Assembly: GCF_001192835.1 (NCBI RefSeq)
Contig: NZ_DF968182.1
Span: forward strand, 2,048,345-2,112,344
Origin: Lentimicrobium saccharophilum
GTDB taxonomy: Bacteria > Bacteroidota > Bacteroidia > Bacteroidales > Lentimicrobiaceae
Reading direction: 5' to 3'
DNA length: 64,000 nt
Shown piece by piece: positions 46,278 through 55,064 of this stretch. The notes beneath the pieces were generated by a model. It searched no databases, had not been told where the DNA came from, and was given only the letters and a program-made list of their open reading frames with translations. The stretch's first letter is position 1, and the number at the start of each line of letters is the position of its first letter. A program made the translations under genes and the position numbers.

Positions 46278-47135
46278 ATGTTCAAGACAAATTTAAACTT
46301 TTTGCTTTTCACAGCAGCGCTTGTGTTTGTTTTTTTATTTAACGGATGTAAAAACGAAAAAACAATGGTTCCCGGCGATAACTCTTACAAAATAATGTTT
46401 CTCCACCACAGCACAGGCCATGTGATCTGGAAAGGAGAAACAGGCGGGATCAAGGGATTGTTTGGGAAAAAAGAAGCTGTTCCTGCCTGGTTTACAAAAT
46501 ATAACAAGGAAAACGGGACGGACTATTTCATCACTGAACAGAATTTCCCGAAGGCACAGCCCTATGGATGGAACAATTATCCTTTTGATTACTTCAACAT
46601 CTGGGTAAAAAACGCCGGCGATGAAGCATATATGGAAGAACCCACCCTCGAGATGCTCGCAAAGGATTATGATCTCATCGTATTCAAGCATTGCTTCCCG
46701 GTCAGCAACATTGACATTGATCTTGATACTGCAGACATTGACTCTCCGGAGAAGCGGCTTCAGAACTACAAAGCCCAGTACGAAGCAATCAGGGAAAAGC
46801 TGCTTCAGTTTCCTGAAAATAAGTTCATACTCTGGACTGCCGCTGCCCATGTGCAGTCAAATGTTACGGAAGAAGAGGCCATGCGTACCCGCGAATTTGT
46901 TGACTGGGTAATACAGGAATGGGATAAACCCGGGGACAACATCTTTCTTTGGGATTTCTATGCGCTGGAAACTGAAGGCGGACTGTACCTGAAGGAAGAA
47001 TATTCTGCAAAGAAGGGAGATTCACACCCATCAGCGAAGTTTGGCGAAAGGGTAGCCCCCCTCTTCGCTTCCAGAATTGTGGATGTTATTGAAAATAATG
47101 GCGAAAAAACAAATCTCAAAGGAGAAACAAAATAA
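46278..47135 (+). CDS. SGNH-like lipoprotein of unknown function
   Basis: 285 residues with a lipoprotein-type signal (hydrophobic segment then LFNGC, Cys24). An SGNH-like block I is FLHHSTG with Ser45; the closing GDSHPS (Asp248, His250) looks like block V with one residue fewer than the usual DxxH. The middle is acidic and Trp/Tyr-rich. I do not recognise a described family. It lies between the MBOAT and ACP genes, so it may be a second extracytoplasmic esterase or acyl-transfer partner. That role is inferred from motif and neighbours. Confidence 0.65.
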   Translation: MFKTNLNFLLFTAALVFVFLFNGCKNEKTMVPGDNSYKIMFLHHSTGHVIWKGETGGIKGLFGKKEAVPAWFTKYNKENGTDYFITEQNFPKAQPYGWNNYPFDYFNIWVKNAGDEAYMEEPTLEMLAKDYDLIVFKHCFPVSNIDIDLDTADIDSPEKRLQNYKAQYEAIREKLLQFPENKFILWTAAAHVQSNVTEEEAMRTREFVDWVIQEWDKPGDNIFLWDFYALETEGGLYLKEEYSAKKGDSHPSAKFGERVAPLFASRIVDVIENNGEKTNLKGETK

Positions 47136-47191
47136 CTTTTGTTTCTGTTAATTATCCACCTGCTATTTTAAATTATAACCCTACACGAAAA

Positions 47192-47443
47192 ATGTTGCAA
47201 TTAAGTGAAGTTAAAGACCAGCTGAAAAAATTCATCGTTGAAACAGCCTTTGTCCCTGCCGATAAGGTTCAGGACGACACCCTAATTTTTGTTGAAGGAA
47301 TCTTCGATTCGATGGGTTTTCTGGCTCTGATAAATTTTATTGAAGAAAATTTCAAGATTAAAGCTGCTGATTCCGAATTGCTGGAAGGCAATTTTGAGTC
47401 AGTGAACGCCATTGCCGGTTTCATCGGCAGTAAACTTAACTAA
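47192..47443 (+). CDS. Acyl carrier protein
   Basis: 83-residue carrier with the phosphopantetheine attachment Ser40 in IFDSMGF (DSL motif with Met), within an acidic four-helix pattern. It differs from fatty-acid AcpP (DSLD) and resembles the discrete carriers of DltC or amino-acyl systems. It starts 57 bases after the lipoprotein and ends 10 bases before asnB. A ligase that could load it is encoded 3.4 kb upstream. Confidence 0.9.
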   Translation: MLQLSEVKDQLKKFIVETAFVPADKVQDDTLIFVEGIFDSMGFLALINFIEENFKIKAADSELLEGNFESVNAIAGFIGSKLN

Positions 47444-47453
47444 TGTCCTAGCC

Positions 47454-49433
47454 ATGTGCGGCATTGCAGGAATTCTGAATCTTGGAGGCCTGGAAACAGT
47501 CCCCACCGAGCAGCAGCTCACAACCATGCTGGCTGCTATCCGTTACAGGGGGCCCGACGAAAGCGGAATCTACCTGAATCACAAGATCGGGTTAGGCAAT
47601 GTGCGTCTCAGCATTCTCGACCTGTCCTCCGGACTGCAGCCCATATCGGTACGGGATAAGCGCTATTGGATTGTATACAATGGCGAATTGTTCAATTACA
47701 TAGAGATCCGCAGGGAACTTGAGAGCCTTGGCATCAGCTTCGTAACCAACACCGATACGGAAGTTGTTATACAGGCCTATGCGCAGTGGGGGCCTCAATG
47801 CCTTCAGCAATTTATCGGGCAGTTTGCCATTGCCATCTGGGACAGTCAAAAGGAAGAACTCTTCCTGGCCCGCGACCGGGTTGGGATAAGGCCGATCTTT
47901 TATACCCGTTCCGGAGATCGTTTCATCTTTTGTTCTGAAATAAAAGGCATTTTTCAGGTGCCGGGTGTAAGAAGAGCGATCAGTCACAAAGGGCTTTCGC
48001 AGATTTTCTCATTCTGGACTACCATTACGCCCGACACGCCCTTCGAGAATATCTATGAAATACCCCCCGGGCACTACCTGACCATTGGCAAAGGGGAGAC
48101 TGCAATTACCCGTTACTGGAACTTTAAATTTCCGGAGGATGGAAATTACATCAGACTCAGCCTGAATGAAGCTGCAGAAGAGTTGCGCGGGCTTTTTAAA
48201 GATGCCGTAAGAATAAGGCTCAGGGCCGACGTTGAGGTGGCCGCCTACCTGAGCGGCGGTATCGACAGCAGTGTTACCACTGCCTTTATCCACGAACTGG
48301 AGCCGGGCGTGCTCAATACCTTCTCTATCGGATTCAGCGACAAAGCTTTCGATGAAACCGCCTTTCAACTGGAAGCAGCGAAATACTTCAACACGCACCA
48401 CACTGCATTTTCCTGTACTTCCGCAGAGATCGGCCAACATTTCTACGATACAATCCGGCACACCGAATTCCCTGTCCTCCGCACGGCACCAACCCCCATG
48501 TACCTCCTTTCGAAAAAAGTACGTGAACATAACATCAAAGTGGTAATCACCGGTGAAGGCGCCGATGAAATGCTCGCCGGATACAACATCTTCAAAGAGG
48601 CAAAAATCAGGCGTTTCTGGGCAACCAATCCACAATCGGACATCCGTCCGCTGCTGCTGAAGAAACTTTACCCTTACCTGCCGATGATGAAGGACGCAAA
48701 ATCCTCCGTACTTAAAATGTTTTTTGGTTACAAGCTATCCGATACCGATAATCCTTATTACTCACACCTCCTGCGCTGGCACAATACCTCGCGGCTGCAG
48801 AATTATTTCAACGACCCTGTCATTGCCGGTCTTAAAGGATATGACCCTTTGGATGAGGTAAGTAAAAACCTGGCAGAGAACTTCAGCCAATGGGGAGACC
48901 TGGCCAGGTCGCAATACCTCGAATCCACCATCTTTATGTCGGGTTACCTTCTTTCATCGCAGGGAGACCGCATGGCCATGGCCAATTCAGTGGAAGGCCG
49001 GTATCCGTTTCTGGATCACAGGGTGATTGAATTTGCCGCCGGACTGCCTGAAAGTTACAAGCTGAACAGCCTGAACGAAAAGTTTATCCTGAAAAAGATG
49101 ATGCAGGGCAAAATTCCGGAATCCATACTTCACAGGCACAAACAAGCTTACAGGGCTCCGGTTTCCTCAAGTCTCGCAGGTACCCTGGCTCCGGATTATG
49201 CTAAAGAAATGCTCAATGAAAGCGCGATACGGTCGACCGGAATCTTCGATCCCGAAAAAGTAAATAAACTCGTTGATAAACTCGGGCAGCCAGGCAGTCA
49301 GGCAACGGAAGTTGAAAACATGGCCATTGCAGGGATACTCTCCACCCAATTGCTGGATCATTTCTTCATCAGCGATACCGTACTTGTTGCACCCGGAGAA
49401 AAGCCTGCAAATCTGAGGATATTCAGAGACTGA
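47454..49433 (+). CDS. asnB: Asparagine synthase-type glutamine amidotransferase
   Basis: Class II glutamine amidotransferase of the AsnB family. 659 residues: Met-Cys start with Cys2 as glutaminase nucleophile (MCGIAG), RYRGPDESG, YNGELFNY (about 75-82), then the synthetase domain with the PP-loop LSGGIDSS at 266-273 and the ITGEGADE loop. The ATG at 47454 is certain because Cys2 must be exposed. Paralogs in polysaccharide clusters amidate uronic acids or other carboxylates, not only aspartate. Its operon with a carrier protein suggests such a role; true asparagine synthesis is not excluded. Confidence 0.9.
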   Translation: MCGIAGILNLGGLETVPTEQQLTTMLAAIRYRGPDESGIYLNHKIGLGNVRLSILDLSSGLQPISVRDKRYWIVYNGELFNYIEIRRELESLGISFVTNTDTEVVIQAYAQWGPQCLQQFIGQFAIAIWDSQKEELFLARDRVGIRPIFYTRSGDRFIFCSEIKGIFQVPGVRRAISHKGLSQIFSFWTTITPDTPFENIYEIPPGHYLTIGKGETAITRYWNFKFPEDGNYIRLSLNEAAEELRGLFKDAVRIRLRADVEVAAYLSGGIDSSVTTAFIHELEPGVLNTFSIGFSDKAFDETAFQLEAAKYFNTHHTAFSCTSAEIGQHFYDTIRHTEFPVLRTAPTPMYLLSKKVREHNIKVVITGEGADEMLAGYNIFKEAKIRRFWATNPQSDIRPLLLKKLYPYLPMMKDAKSSVLKMFFGYKLSDTDNPYYSHLLRWHNTSRLQNYFNDPVIAGLKGYDPLDEVSKNLAENFSQWGDLARSQYLESTIFMSGYLLSSQGDRMAMANSVEGRYPFLDHRVIEFAAGLPESYKLNSLNEKFILKKMMQGKIPESILHRHKQAYRAPVSSSLAGTLAPDYAKEMLNESAIRSTGIFDPEKVNKLVDKLGQPGSQATEVENMAIAGILSTQLLDHFFISDTVLVAPGEKPANLRIFRD

Positions 49434-49493
49434 TCCGATTAACTGCCTGCATATTAGTACATTACACAACAATCGGCTTTAACGGGTATTTTG

Positions 49494-49501
49494 TAACTTT
49501 G
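49494..49501 (+). promoter_or_regulatory. -7 element of fabD
   Basis: TAACTTTG, exact TAnnTTTG, 30 bases upstream of the fabD ATG. Confidence 0.62.
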
Positions 49502-49530
49502 CCGGCTGAAACTTAGAAAACTCATACCTT

Positions 49531-50406
49531 ATGAAAGCATACGTATTTCCCGGACAGGGAGCCCAGTTTGTGGGCATGGGCAAAGAACTTTACGACAACA
49601 ATGCCATGGCGAAAGAGATGTTTGAAAAAGCCAATGAAATTCTTGGCTTCCGCATCACCGACCTGATGTTTGCCGGCACCGACGAAGACCTGCGACAGAC
49701 CAGGGTGACACAGCCCGCCATTTTCCTGCATTCGGTGATCCTGGCCAAAACCCTGGGCGAATCGTTTCGGCCCGATATGACCGCCGGACATTCTTTGGGT
49801 GAATTCTCGGCATTGGTGGCTGCCGGCGCATTGTCGTTCGAAGACGGCCTCAGGCTGGTTTATGCCCGTGCCATGGCCATGCAGAAAGCCTGTGAAGCTG
49901 AGCCCTCGACCATGGCCGCCATTCTTGGACTGGCCGACGAAAAAGTTGAAGAAGTCTTATCAGGCATAGACGATGTGGTTGTTCCGGCCAATTACAACAG
50001 TCCCGGACAACTGGTGATCAGCGGCTCGGTGAAAGGTATTGAAGTTGCCTGCGAGCAACTTAAAGCGGCCGGCGCCAAACGCGCACTTCCGCTAAAAGTT
50101 GGAGGCGCCTTCCATTCTCCGTTGATGGAACCTGCCCGCGTCGAACTGGCAGCAGCCATAAATGCAACCAGCTTTAACGCGCCTGTTTGCCCAGTATATC
50201 AAAATGTCAGCGGCAAACCGAATACCGACCCTGCTCAGATCCGCGAAAACCTCATCGCGCAGCTTACGGCACCGGTCCGGTGGACCCAGAGCGTTCAAAA
50301 TATGGTTGCCGGCGGCGCTACCCATTTTGTGGAAGTAGGCCCGGGTACCGTTCTTCAGGGACTGGTAAAAAAAATAGCTCCCGAAGTGGAAGCTGTAAGC
50401 GCATAA
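49531..50406 (+). CDS. fabD: Malonyl-CoA:ACP transacylase
   Basis: Transfers malonyl groups from CoA to acyl carrier protein for fatty-acid synthesis. 291 residues with the opening FPGQGAQFVGMGKELYD, the nucleophile motif GHSLGEFSAL (about 88-97), and the catalytic histidine in GAFHSPLM. The C-terminal VEVGPG is present. It is probably the housekeeping FabD because it has its own promoter and is closed by a terminator. A link with the adjacent carrier-protein cluster is possible but not shown. Confidence 0.97.
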   Translation: MKAYVFPGQGAQFVGMGKELYDNNAMAKEMFEKANEILGFRITDLMFAGTDEDLRQTRVTQPAIFLHSVILAKTLGESFRPDMTAGHSLGEFSALVAAGALSFEDGLRLVYARAMAMQKACEAEPSTMAAILGLADEKVEEVLSGIDDVVVPANYNSPGQLVISGSVKGIEVACEQLKAAGAKRALPLKVGGAFHSPLMEPARVELAAAINATSFNAPVCPVYQNVSGKPNTDPAQIRENLIAQLTAPVRWTQSVQNMVAGGATHFVEVGPGTVLQGLVKKIAPEVEAVSA

Positions 50407-50425
50407 ACTTTAGTAAGTGAAAATC

Positions 50426-50449
50426 AAAAAGCCGGTTGCCCGGCTTTTT
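50426..50449. terminator. Bidirectional terminator fabD / TOBE gene
   Basis: AAAAAGCCGG/CCGGCTTTTT stem with a 4-base loop, lying between the convergent genes; it can act in both directions. Confidence 0.88.
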
Positions 50450-50659
50450 TTATTCTTTTCCGATCATTACTTCGGTCGACTTAATGATGGCATACACCTC
50501 ATCACCCGGCTTCAGGTTCAGCTCCTGCACACTTTCCATGGTGATGACCGAACTCAGGTGATTTCCCCCTCCGATGTCAAGAATTACACGTGCAGTAACC
50601 ACACCGGACTTGATTTCCGTAATGACGCCTTTGATTTGATTTCTTGCACTGATTTTCAT
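50450..50659 (-). CDS. TOBE-domain molbindin-like protein
   Basis: 69-residue single TOBE/Mop domain of the kind that binds molybdate or tungstate in the cytoplasm. The opening MKISARNQIKGVITEIKSG and the end of the repeat (LKPGDEVYAIIKSTEVMIG) are typical. I choose the ATG at 50659 because the 12-base longer start adds residues not seen in the family. No molybdate transporter is nearby in the window. It may be a storage or buffering protein (inference from family). Confidence 0.9.
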   Translation of the reverse strand: MKISARNQIKGVITEIKSGVVTARVILDIGGGNHLSSVITMESVQELNLKPGDEVYAIIKSTEVMIGKE

Positions 50660-50822
50660 GATGCTTCGCATTTTGGCCTAAAGGATTAACATTTCCCGGT
50701 CTATAAAGTTCACACAAGCACGCTCAACTGTTGAAAGAATCAGTTCTTCATTGCGGAGATATCAGGAATACCCGGACAGGTAACCGAAAAATTGCACCGG
50801 AATGTGTGTTGAAACAACCGGC

Positions 50823-51440
50823 TTATACCAGCATCCTTTCCATGGCGATCTTAACAAGCATCGCTGTATTCCGGGCGCCCAGCTTACAAAGCAGATTTTT
50901 GCGGTAGCTGTTAATGGTTTCTAAACCCAGAAACATCCGGTCAGCTATTTCGGGGTTGGTAAACCCATCAACAATGTACCTCAGCAGTTCGGTTTCGCGG
51001 TTGGTGAGCCAGACCTGCGGTTCACCGCGACGGTGGAGCATTACATCGATCTCTTCGCAAAGAAACTGCTGGTTCTTATACACCGTTTCAATACTCAGGA
51101 TGATTTCATCGGGCATGGCATTTTTAATCACGTAACCGGAAGCTCCGTTGGCCAGCATGCGTTTGACCACAGAATAGTCACTGTAACTGGTAAGGGCCAC
51201 GATCTTCACATCGGGGAAAGTGGATTTAAGCTGCCGGCACAAATCAAGCCCGCTTGCATCGGGCAGGTTGATATCGAGGAGCACCACATGAGGCTCGCAC
51301 CGGACAATAACGGAAATAGCCTCCTGAGCGGAGTAGGCAACATCGCTGACCAGGGCAACCTGCGACTCATCGATCAGCTTGCGCAGTCCTTCAACCACCA
51401 TTTTGTGATCGTCGACGATAACAACTTTAATGCGATCCAT
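50823..51440 (-). CDS. NarL/LuxR-family response regulator
   Basis: 205 residues: a receiver domain (VDDHKM acidic pair near residue 10, phosphorylation Asp in VVLLDINLPD near 55, conserved Thr and Lys), then a LuxR-type helix-turn-helix (NRETELLRYIVDGFTNPEIADRM...). It lies 9 bases after its histidine kinase on the same strand, so the two form one unit. A divergent lipoprotein gene is the nearest candidate target. The regulated genes are unknown. Confidence 0.95.
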   Translation of the reverse strand: MDRIKVVIVDDHKMVVEGLRKLIDESQVALVSDVAYSAQEAISVIVRCEPHVVLLDINLPDASGLDLCRQLKSTFPDVKIVALTSYSDYSVVKRMLANGASGYVIKNAMPDEIILSIETVYKNQQFLCEEIDVMLHRRGEPQVWLTNRETELLRYIVDGFTNPEIADRMFLGLETINSYRKNLLCKLGARNTAMLVKIAMERMLV

Positions 51441-51449
51441 ATCAACACC

Positions 51450-53402
51450 TTAAATCATAAAACTTACGCTCACTTCCGTGCCTTTGCCGGGTACAGAAAC
51501 AATATCCACAGTTCCCCGGAACATTCCGGCCCGGCTCCTGATGTTATTCAGCCCGGTACCCGTAACGGCTGCAGCCGGATCGAAGCCTTTACCGTCGTCA
51601 TGAACCGTGAGGGTAACCGAATCCATCTGCTGAACCAGTTGCACATTGATGGCATCAGCCGATGCATGTTTCAGGGCATTGTTCACCAACTCGTGGATGG
51701 TGCGGTAAATCATAACCTCCAGCCTGGATTCAAGCCTGTCTTCATTGCCAAAGAAATGAAACTTCAGATTGGGAATACTGCGGCAGAAATCGTTAAGGGC
51801 TACTTTAAGCCCGTAACGGGAGAGCGACTCTGGCATCATATTATGCGCCACCCTCCTGAGCTCCTGCATGGATTCATCCAGCAAACTTACTACCCTGTTG
51901 AATTTCTGAACATCTCCGGCCTCAAGTATCACCCCGTTTTTTACATCAAACAGATTGAGTTTCACCGCCGACAACATACCCCCGAGACCGTCGTGCAGGT
52001 CACGGGCAAGGCGGCTGCGCTCGGCAGTTTCGCCATCAAGCACCGATTGCGTGGCTATGGTAAGTTTTTCCTGCTCAAGCTGCTTAACCTTCTGCTCGGC
52101 AAGTAACCGGCGCTGTTTCAGATTTTTCTGCCTGAGCATCAGCAACAACACCACAATAAGAAAGATTAAAGTGCCGGTCAGAATCCCGATCCATTGCAAT
52201 TTCTGTCTGTTCTTAAGGTTACTGATGATCAGTTCTTTTTTCTCGCTTTCATATTTCACCTCCATCTCGGATATCTTATCCCTGAATTCATCTTCCTGGG
52301 CTTCGTTTTTAAGTTTGACATAGGCTGTATAAAACTTCAGCGCATTCTGTTTGTCACCGACTTGAATGCTCAGGGTAGTCAGCAGATCATAATGATAAAT
52401 CATATCTGATTTATTTGAGGTATCTGCCAGTGAGAAAGCTTCGAAAGCCACTTCACGGGCTTTTTCAAAGTCACCGTGCTTCATATAATAATCTGCCAGC
52501 AGCCTCAGCGCTTCCGCCCTGAGGTGATCGTTACCGGTTTGTTCGCTGATTGAGTAGGCTTCGCGGGCATATTTCAGTGCGTCACCGTCATTGTTTAATC
52601 CTATGGCAGCACTTCCGGCCCGCACCAGGCAAGCACCTGTGAAAAAAGGATCATTCAGCTGCCTGAAAACCTCAACGGCTTCCTTGCCATAGCCAAAAGC
52701 TTCTTCAAACTTCCTTTGCGAGGATAAACTCAGGCAGAGGTTGATGAGGCTGATACCCCTTGAACGGTCGACGGGAAGCCGGTACTGAATCTCAAGGGCT
52801 TTTCTCATGTATTCGTCATGCTTTCCGTTATTGCCCATTTCATTGTAAATGGTACCCATATTGGCAAGCGTCTGCGCAATCCTGAAGTCATCTTTCTGCT
52901 CTGTATAATAATCAAGCACCTTCTGAAGCTTTGCCAGCGCCTCCTCAAATTTAAAAGTCAACCTGCAGGCAGTACTGATATTACAAAGCTGGTTCATGGT
53001 TGCATCATCATTGCCGGCCTCCTTATATTGCTTATAAGCCCTGGTAAAAAAGTAACCGGCGCTATCGGCCATCCCCCGGGCCAGGTACAAGGACCCAAGG
53101 TTTGCAAAAGCACCACCTACCCACTCCCGGTTATCTGATTGCCTGCTGAAATCCATTTGCTGCCACACTGTTTGCAGCGCTGACTGATGGTCGTTCGCTT
53201 CATAATAATCGAACAGCTGATTGTAGGCATTGAATTTTTCAACTCCTTTAGCCCGCGATATCACATTCAAAAGTGAATCGGTATAGGATGCCGCATATCC
53301 CTGAAACGAAAAAGTGAGGCAGCAACAACCCACCAATAGGATGATGCAGATCCTGCGGGAAAAAGTAACATCATTATTTTGACCAAACCAAAAGCTTAAC
53401 AT
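51450..53402 (-). CDS. TPR-containing sensor histidine kinase (HisKA_3)
   Basis: 650-residue kinase: signal/membrane segment (about 14-35), seven or so tetratricopeptide repeats in the periplasm (about 40-360), a membrane helix (about 405-425), a coiled coil, the HisKA_3 motif ERSRLARDLHDGLGGML with the phosphorylated histidine, and an ATPase domain with VNNALKHA and GKGFDP. The ATG at 53402 is preferred over the TTG at 53441, which sits inside the promoter. It pairs with the response regulator next to it. The input signal is unknown. Confidence 0.93.
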   Translation of the reverse strand: MLSFWFGQNNDVTFSRRICIILLVGCCCLTFSFQGYAASYTDSLLNVISRAKGVEKFNAYNQLFDYYEANDHQSALQTVWQQMDFSRQSDNREWVGGAFANLGSLYLARGMADSAGYFFTRAYKQYKEAGNDDATMNQLCNISTACRLTFKFEEALAKLQKVLDYYTEQKDDFRIAQTLANMGTIYNEMGNNGKHDEYMRKALEIQYRLPVDRSRGISLINLCLSLSSQRKFEEAFGYGKEAVEVFRQLNDPFFTGACLVRAGSAAIGLNNDGDALKYAREAYSISEQTGNDHLRAEALRLLADYYMKHGDFEKAREVAFEAFSLADTSNKSDMIYHYDLLTTLSIQVGDKQNALKFYTAYVKLKNEAQEDEFRDKISEMEVKYESEKKELIISNLKNRQKLQWIGILTGTLIFLIVVLLLMLRQKNLKQRRLLAEQKVKQLEQEKLTIATQSVLDGETAERSRLARDLHDGLGGMLSAVKLNLFDVKNGVILEAGDVQKFNRVVSLLDESMQELRRVAHNMMPESLSRYGLKVALNDFCRSIPNLKFHFFGNEDRLESRLEVMIYRTIHELVNNALKHASADAINVQLVQQMDSVTLTVHDDGKGFDPAAAVTGTGLNNIRSRAGMFRGTVDIVSVPGKGTEVSVSFMI

Positions 53403-53429
53403 CTGAAAAAGGAATAATTTGAGTTTATG

Positions 53430-53459
53430 CAAATGTATCAATCATTTCCCGCATTCAAA
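53430..53459 (-). promoter_or_regulatory. Complete promoter of the two-component operon
   Basis: On the minus strand TTTG (-33) and TACATTTG (exact -7) are separated by 18 bases, 28 bases before the kinase ATG at 53402. Confidence 0.75.
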
Positions 53460-53460
53460 A

Positions 53461-53476
53461 ACCCCCAAAAGGGGGT
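53461..53476. promoter_or_regulatory. Hairpin/palindrome between divergent promoters
   Basis: ACCCCC-AAAA-GGGGGT, a perfect 6-bp palindrome arm pair with 4-base centre, placed directly between the kinase -33 element and the lipoprotein promoter. An operator is inferred from symmetry and place. Confidence 0.5.
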
Positions 53477-53498
53477 ATTTTCTGATAGAAGGGCTGAA

Positions 53499-53506
53499 TA
53501 GTTTTG
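53499..53506 (+). promoter_or_regulatory. -7 element of the beta-helix lipoprotein gene
   Basis: TAGTTTTG, exact TAnnTTTG, 31 bases upstream of the ATG at 53537. Confidence 0.62.
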
Positions 53507-53536
53507 CACAAGTTTCAAACTCAAAAAAAACACATT

Positions 53537-54982
53537 ATGAAAAAATTATCTGTATTGTTTGCCTTCTTTACCACACTGGTTCTGCTTTCAACCTCCTGTA
53601 CGAAAGATGATGATAAGCCTTCCCTCAAAAGCGAAAAACAGATTCTGGGCATCGTATTCAATCAGTTTACCCCTGCAGTGGTCGCAACCGTTGATCAGGA
53701 TAACAAGACCGCGACTGCGGTAATTCCTGCAAACGGGAACATCACAGCACTTATTCCGACCATCACAGTTTCAAGCGGTGCAACCGTAAACCCGGCTTCC
53801 GGAACGGTTGTGGATTTCACCGCTCCGGTGGCATTTACGGTTACTGCCGAAGATGGGAGCACTTCAGCGTATGTGGTTACCGTTACCTCCGAAGGCGGCG
53901 GCATGGGTTCAGAAACCCTTACAGGAAGTATGTCGGCAAACCGCACCCTTGTCAACCGCAACGATGGAATTGATTATATTATTGATGGATATTTCTACAT
54001 CGAAGGGAATGCACTGTTAACCGTGGAGCCGGGAGTAAAAATCGCATTTACCGGCGTGGGCAGTGGCATCAGTGTCGGCGAAAATGCCGGATTAAGAATG
54101 GTGGGAACAGCGCAGCAACCCATTATCCTGACCGGACCTGTGAACAACCAGAATAAAGGTTCATGGGATCAGGTAAGTATCTATTCGAGCCGCAGTGACA
54201 ATCAGTTTGAATATGTGGAGTTTATCAACGGCGGCAGCGACGAAGACTGGGCGGTGGTAGTTTTGTTATACAATGCAAAACTTAAAATGAATAACTGCCT
54301 GATTGACGGATCACTTGGCAGCGGAGTCATGACTTCCGATGTGTCACAGAAATTCACGGGCTTTGATAACAACACCATCAAAAACTGCGAAAGGTATCCC
54401 ATCAGAATGGCTGACCTTTCACATTGCAGCGTGCTGAATGAAACCTCACAGCTTGCCCTTAACAACCGTCCGATGGTATGGGTTAACGGACTGAGCATGA
54501 ACGAGGATTTTACCCTGAACAAAACCACGGTTCCCTATGCATTTGAAAACAGCGCTTATGTTGAAAAAAATCTGAGTATTGGTAAAGGAGTTCAGATCCT
54601 GTTCAGTGCGGATACCTGGATGAATGTAATCAATTCGGGGAGGTTGCAGGTGAACGGAACAGCCTCGGAGCCGGTGCTTTTCTCAAAACTGGATGCAAAT
54701 GCCTCGAACTGGGAAGGGCTTTACATCTCAACAGACCATGAAAACTCACTCAGCAATTGCATCATTGAGTATGCCGGCTCAAACAGCACTTTTAAATGCA
54801 ATGTGGTGGTTGATTATAACGCAATCCTTGCAATGGATAATGTAACACTCAGAAATTCAAAATACTTCGGGATCGGGCTTCACGATGACAGCATTATAAC
54901 ACATACCAATGTCTCGTTCTCGGGCAACCCTTCGGGCAATGTTTACAATTTTGACACCGGCGAAGTCAGCGGCAGTTTATAG
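53537..54982 (+). CDS. Surface lipoprotein with N-terminal DUF5018-like domain and right-handed beta-helix
   Basis: 481 residues with a lipoprotein signal (LLSTSC, Cys21) followed by an Asp-rich linker, as in exposed outer-membrane lipoproteins of this phylum. An N-terminal Ig-like domain (about 30-125), with TVSSGATVNPASGTVVDFT and DGSTSAYVVTVT, resembles DUF5018-type domains. The rest (about 130-480) shows regular short beta repeats rich in Asn and Gly (parallel beta-helix, pectate-lyase-like fold) without a recognisable catalytic site. The start at 53537 begins the signal peptide. It is divergent from a two-component operon, suggesting regulated expression. Confidence 0.82.
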   Translation: MKKLSVLFAFFTTLVLLSTSCTKDDDKPSLKSEKQILGIVFNQFTPAVVATVDQDNKTATAVIPANGNITALIPTITVSSGATVNPASGTVVDFTAPVAFTVTAEDGSTSAYVVTVTSEGGGMGSETLTGSMSANRTLVNRNDGIDYIIDGYFYIEGNALLTVEPGVKIAFTGVGSGISVGENAGLRMVGTAQQPIILTGPVNNQNKGSWDQVSIYSSRSDNQFEYVEFINGGSDEDWAVVVLLYNAKLKMNNCLIDGSLGSGVMTSDVSQKFTGFDNNTIKNCERYPIRMADLSHCSVLNETSQLALNNRPMVWVNGLSMNEDFTLNKTTVPYAFENSAYVEKNLSIGKGVQILFSADTWMNVINSGRLQVNGTASEPVLFSKLDANASNWEGLYISTDHENSLSNCIIEYAGSNSTFKCNVVVDYNAILAMDNVTLRNSKYFGIGLHDDSIITHTNVSFSGNPSGNVYNFDTGEVSGSL

Positions 54983-55020
54983 TGTGTTTTGCGATATCCG
55001 GAGTTATTTACAACCGGATC

Positions 55021-55057
55021 AAACCGGACAGAAGGTCACCCGGCCTTTGTCCGGTTT
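55021..55057. terminator. Inverted repeat between convergent genes
   Basis: AAACCGGACA at 55021-55030 pairs with TGTCCGGTTT at 55048-55057. The 17-base loop is large and no T-run follows, so the terminator role is tentative. Confidence 0.45.
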
Positions 55058-55064
55058 CACTTAT

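Noticed and set aside
47412-47453. Longer AsnB start with a TTG codon
   Set aside because: It would bury Cys2, which must be at the mature N-terminus for the glutaminase reaction.
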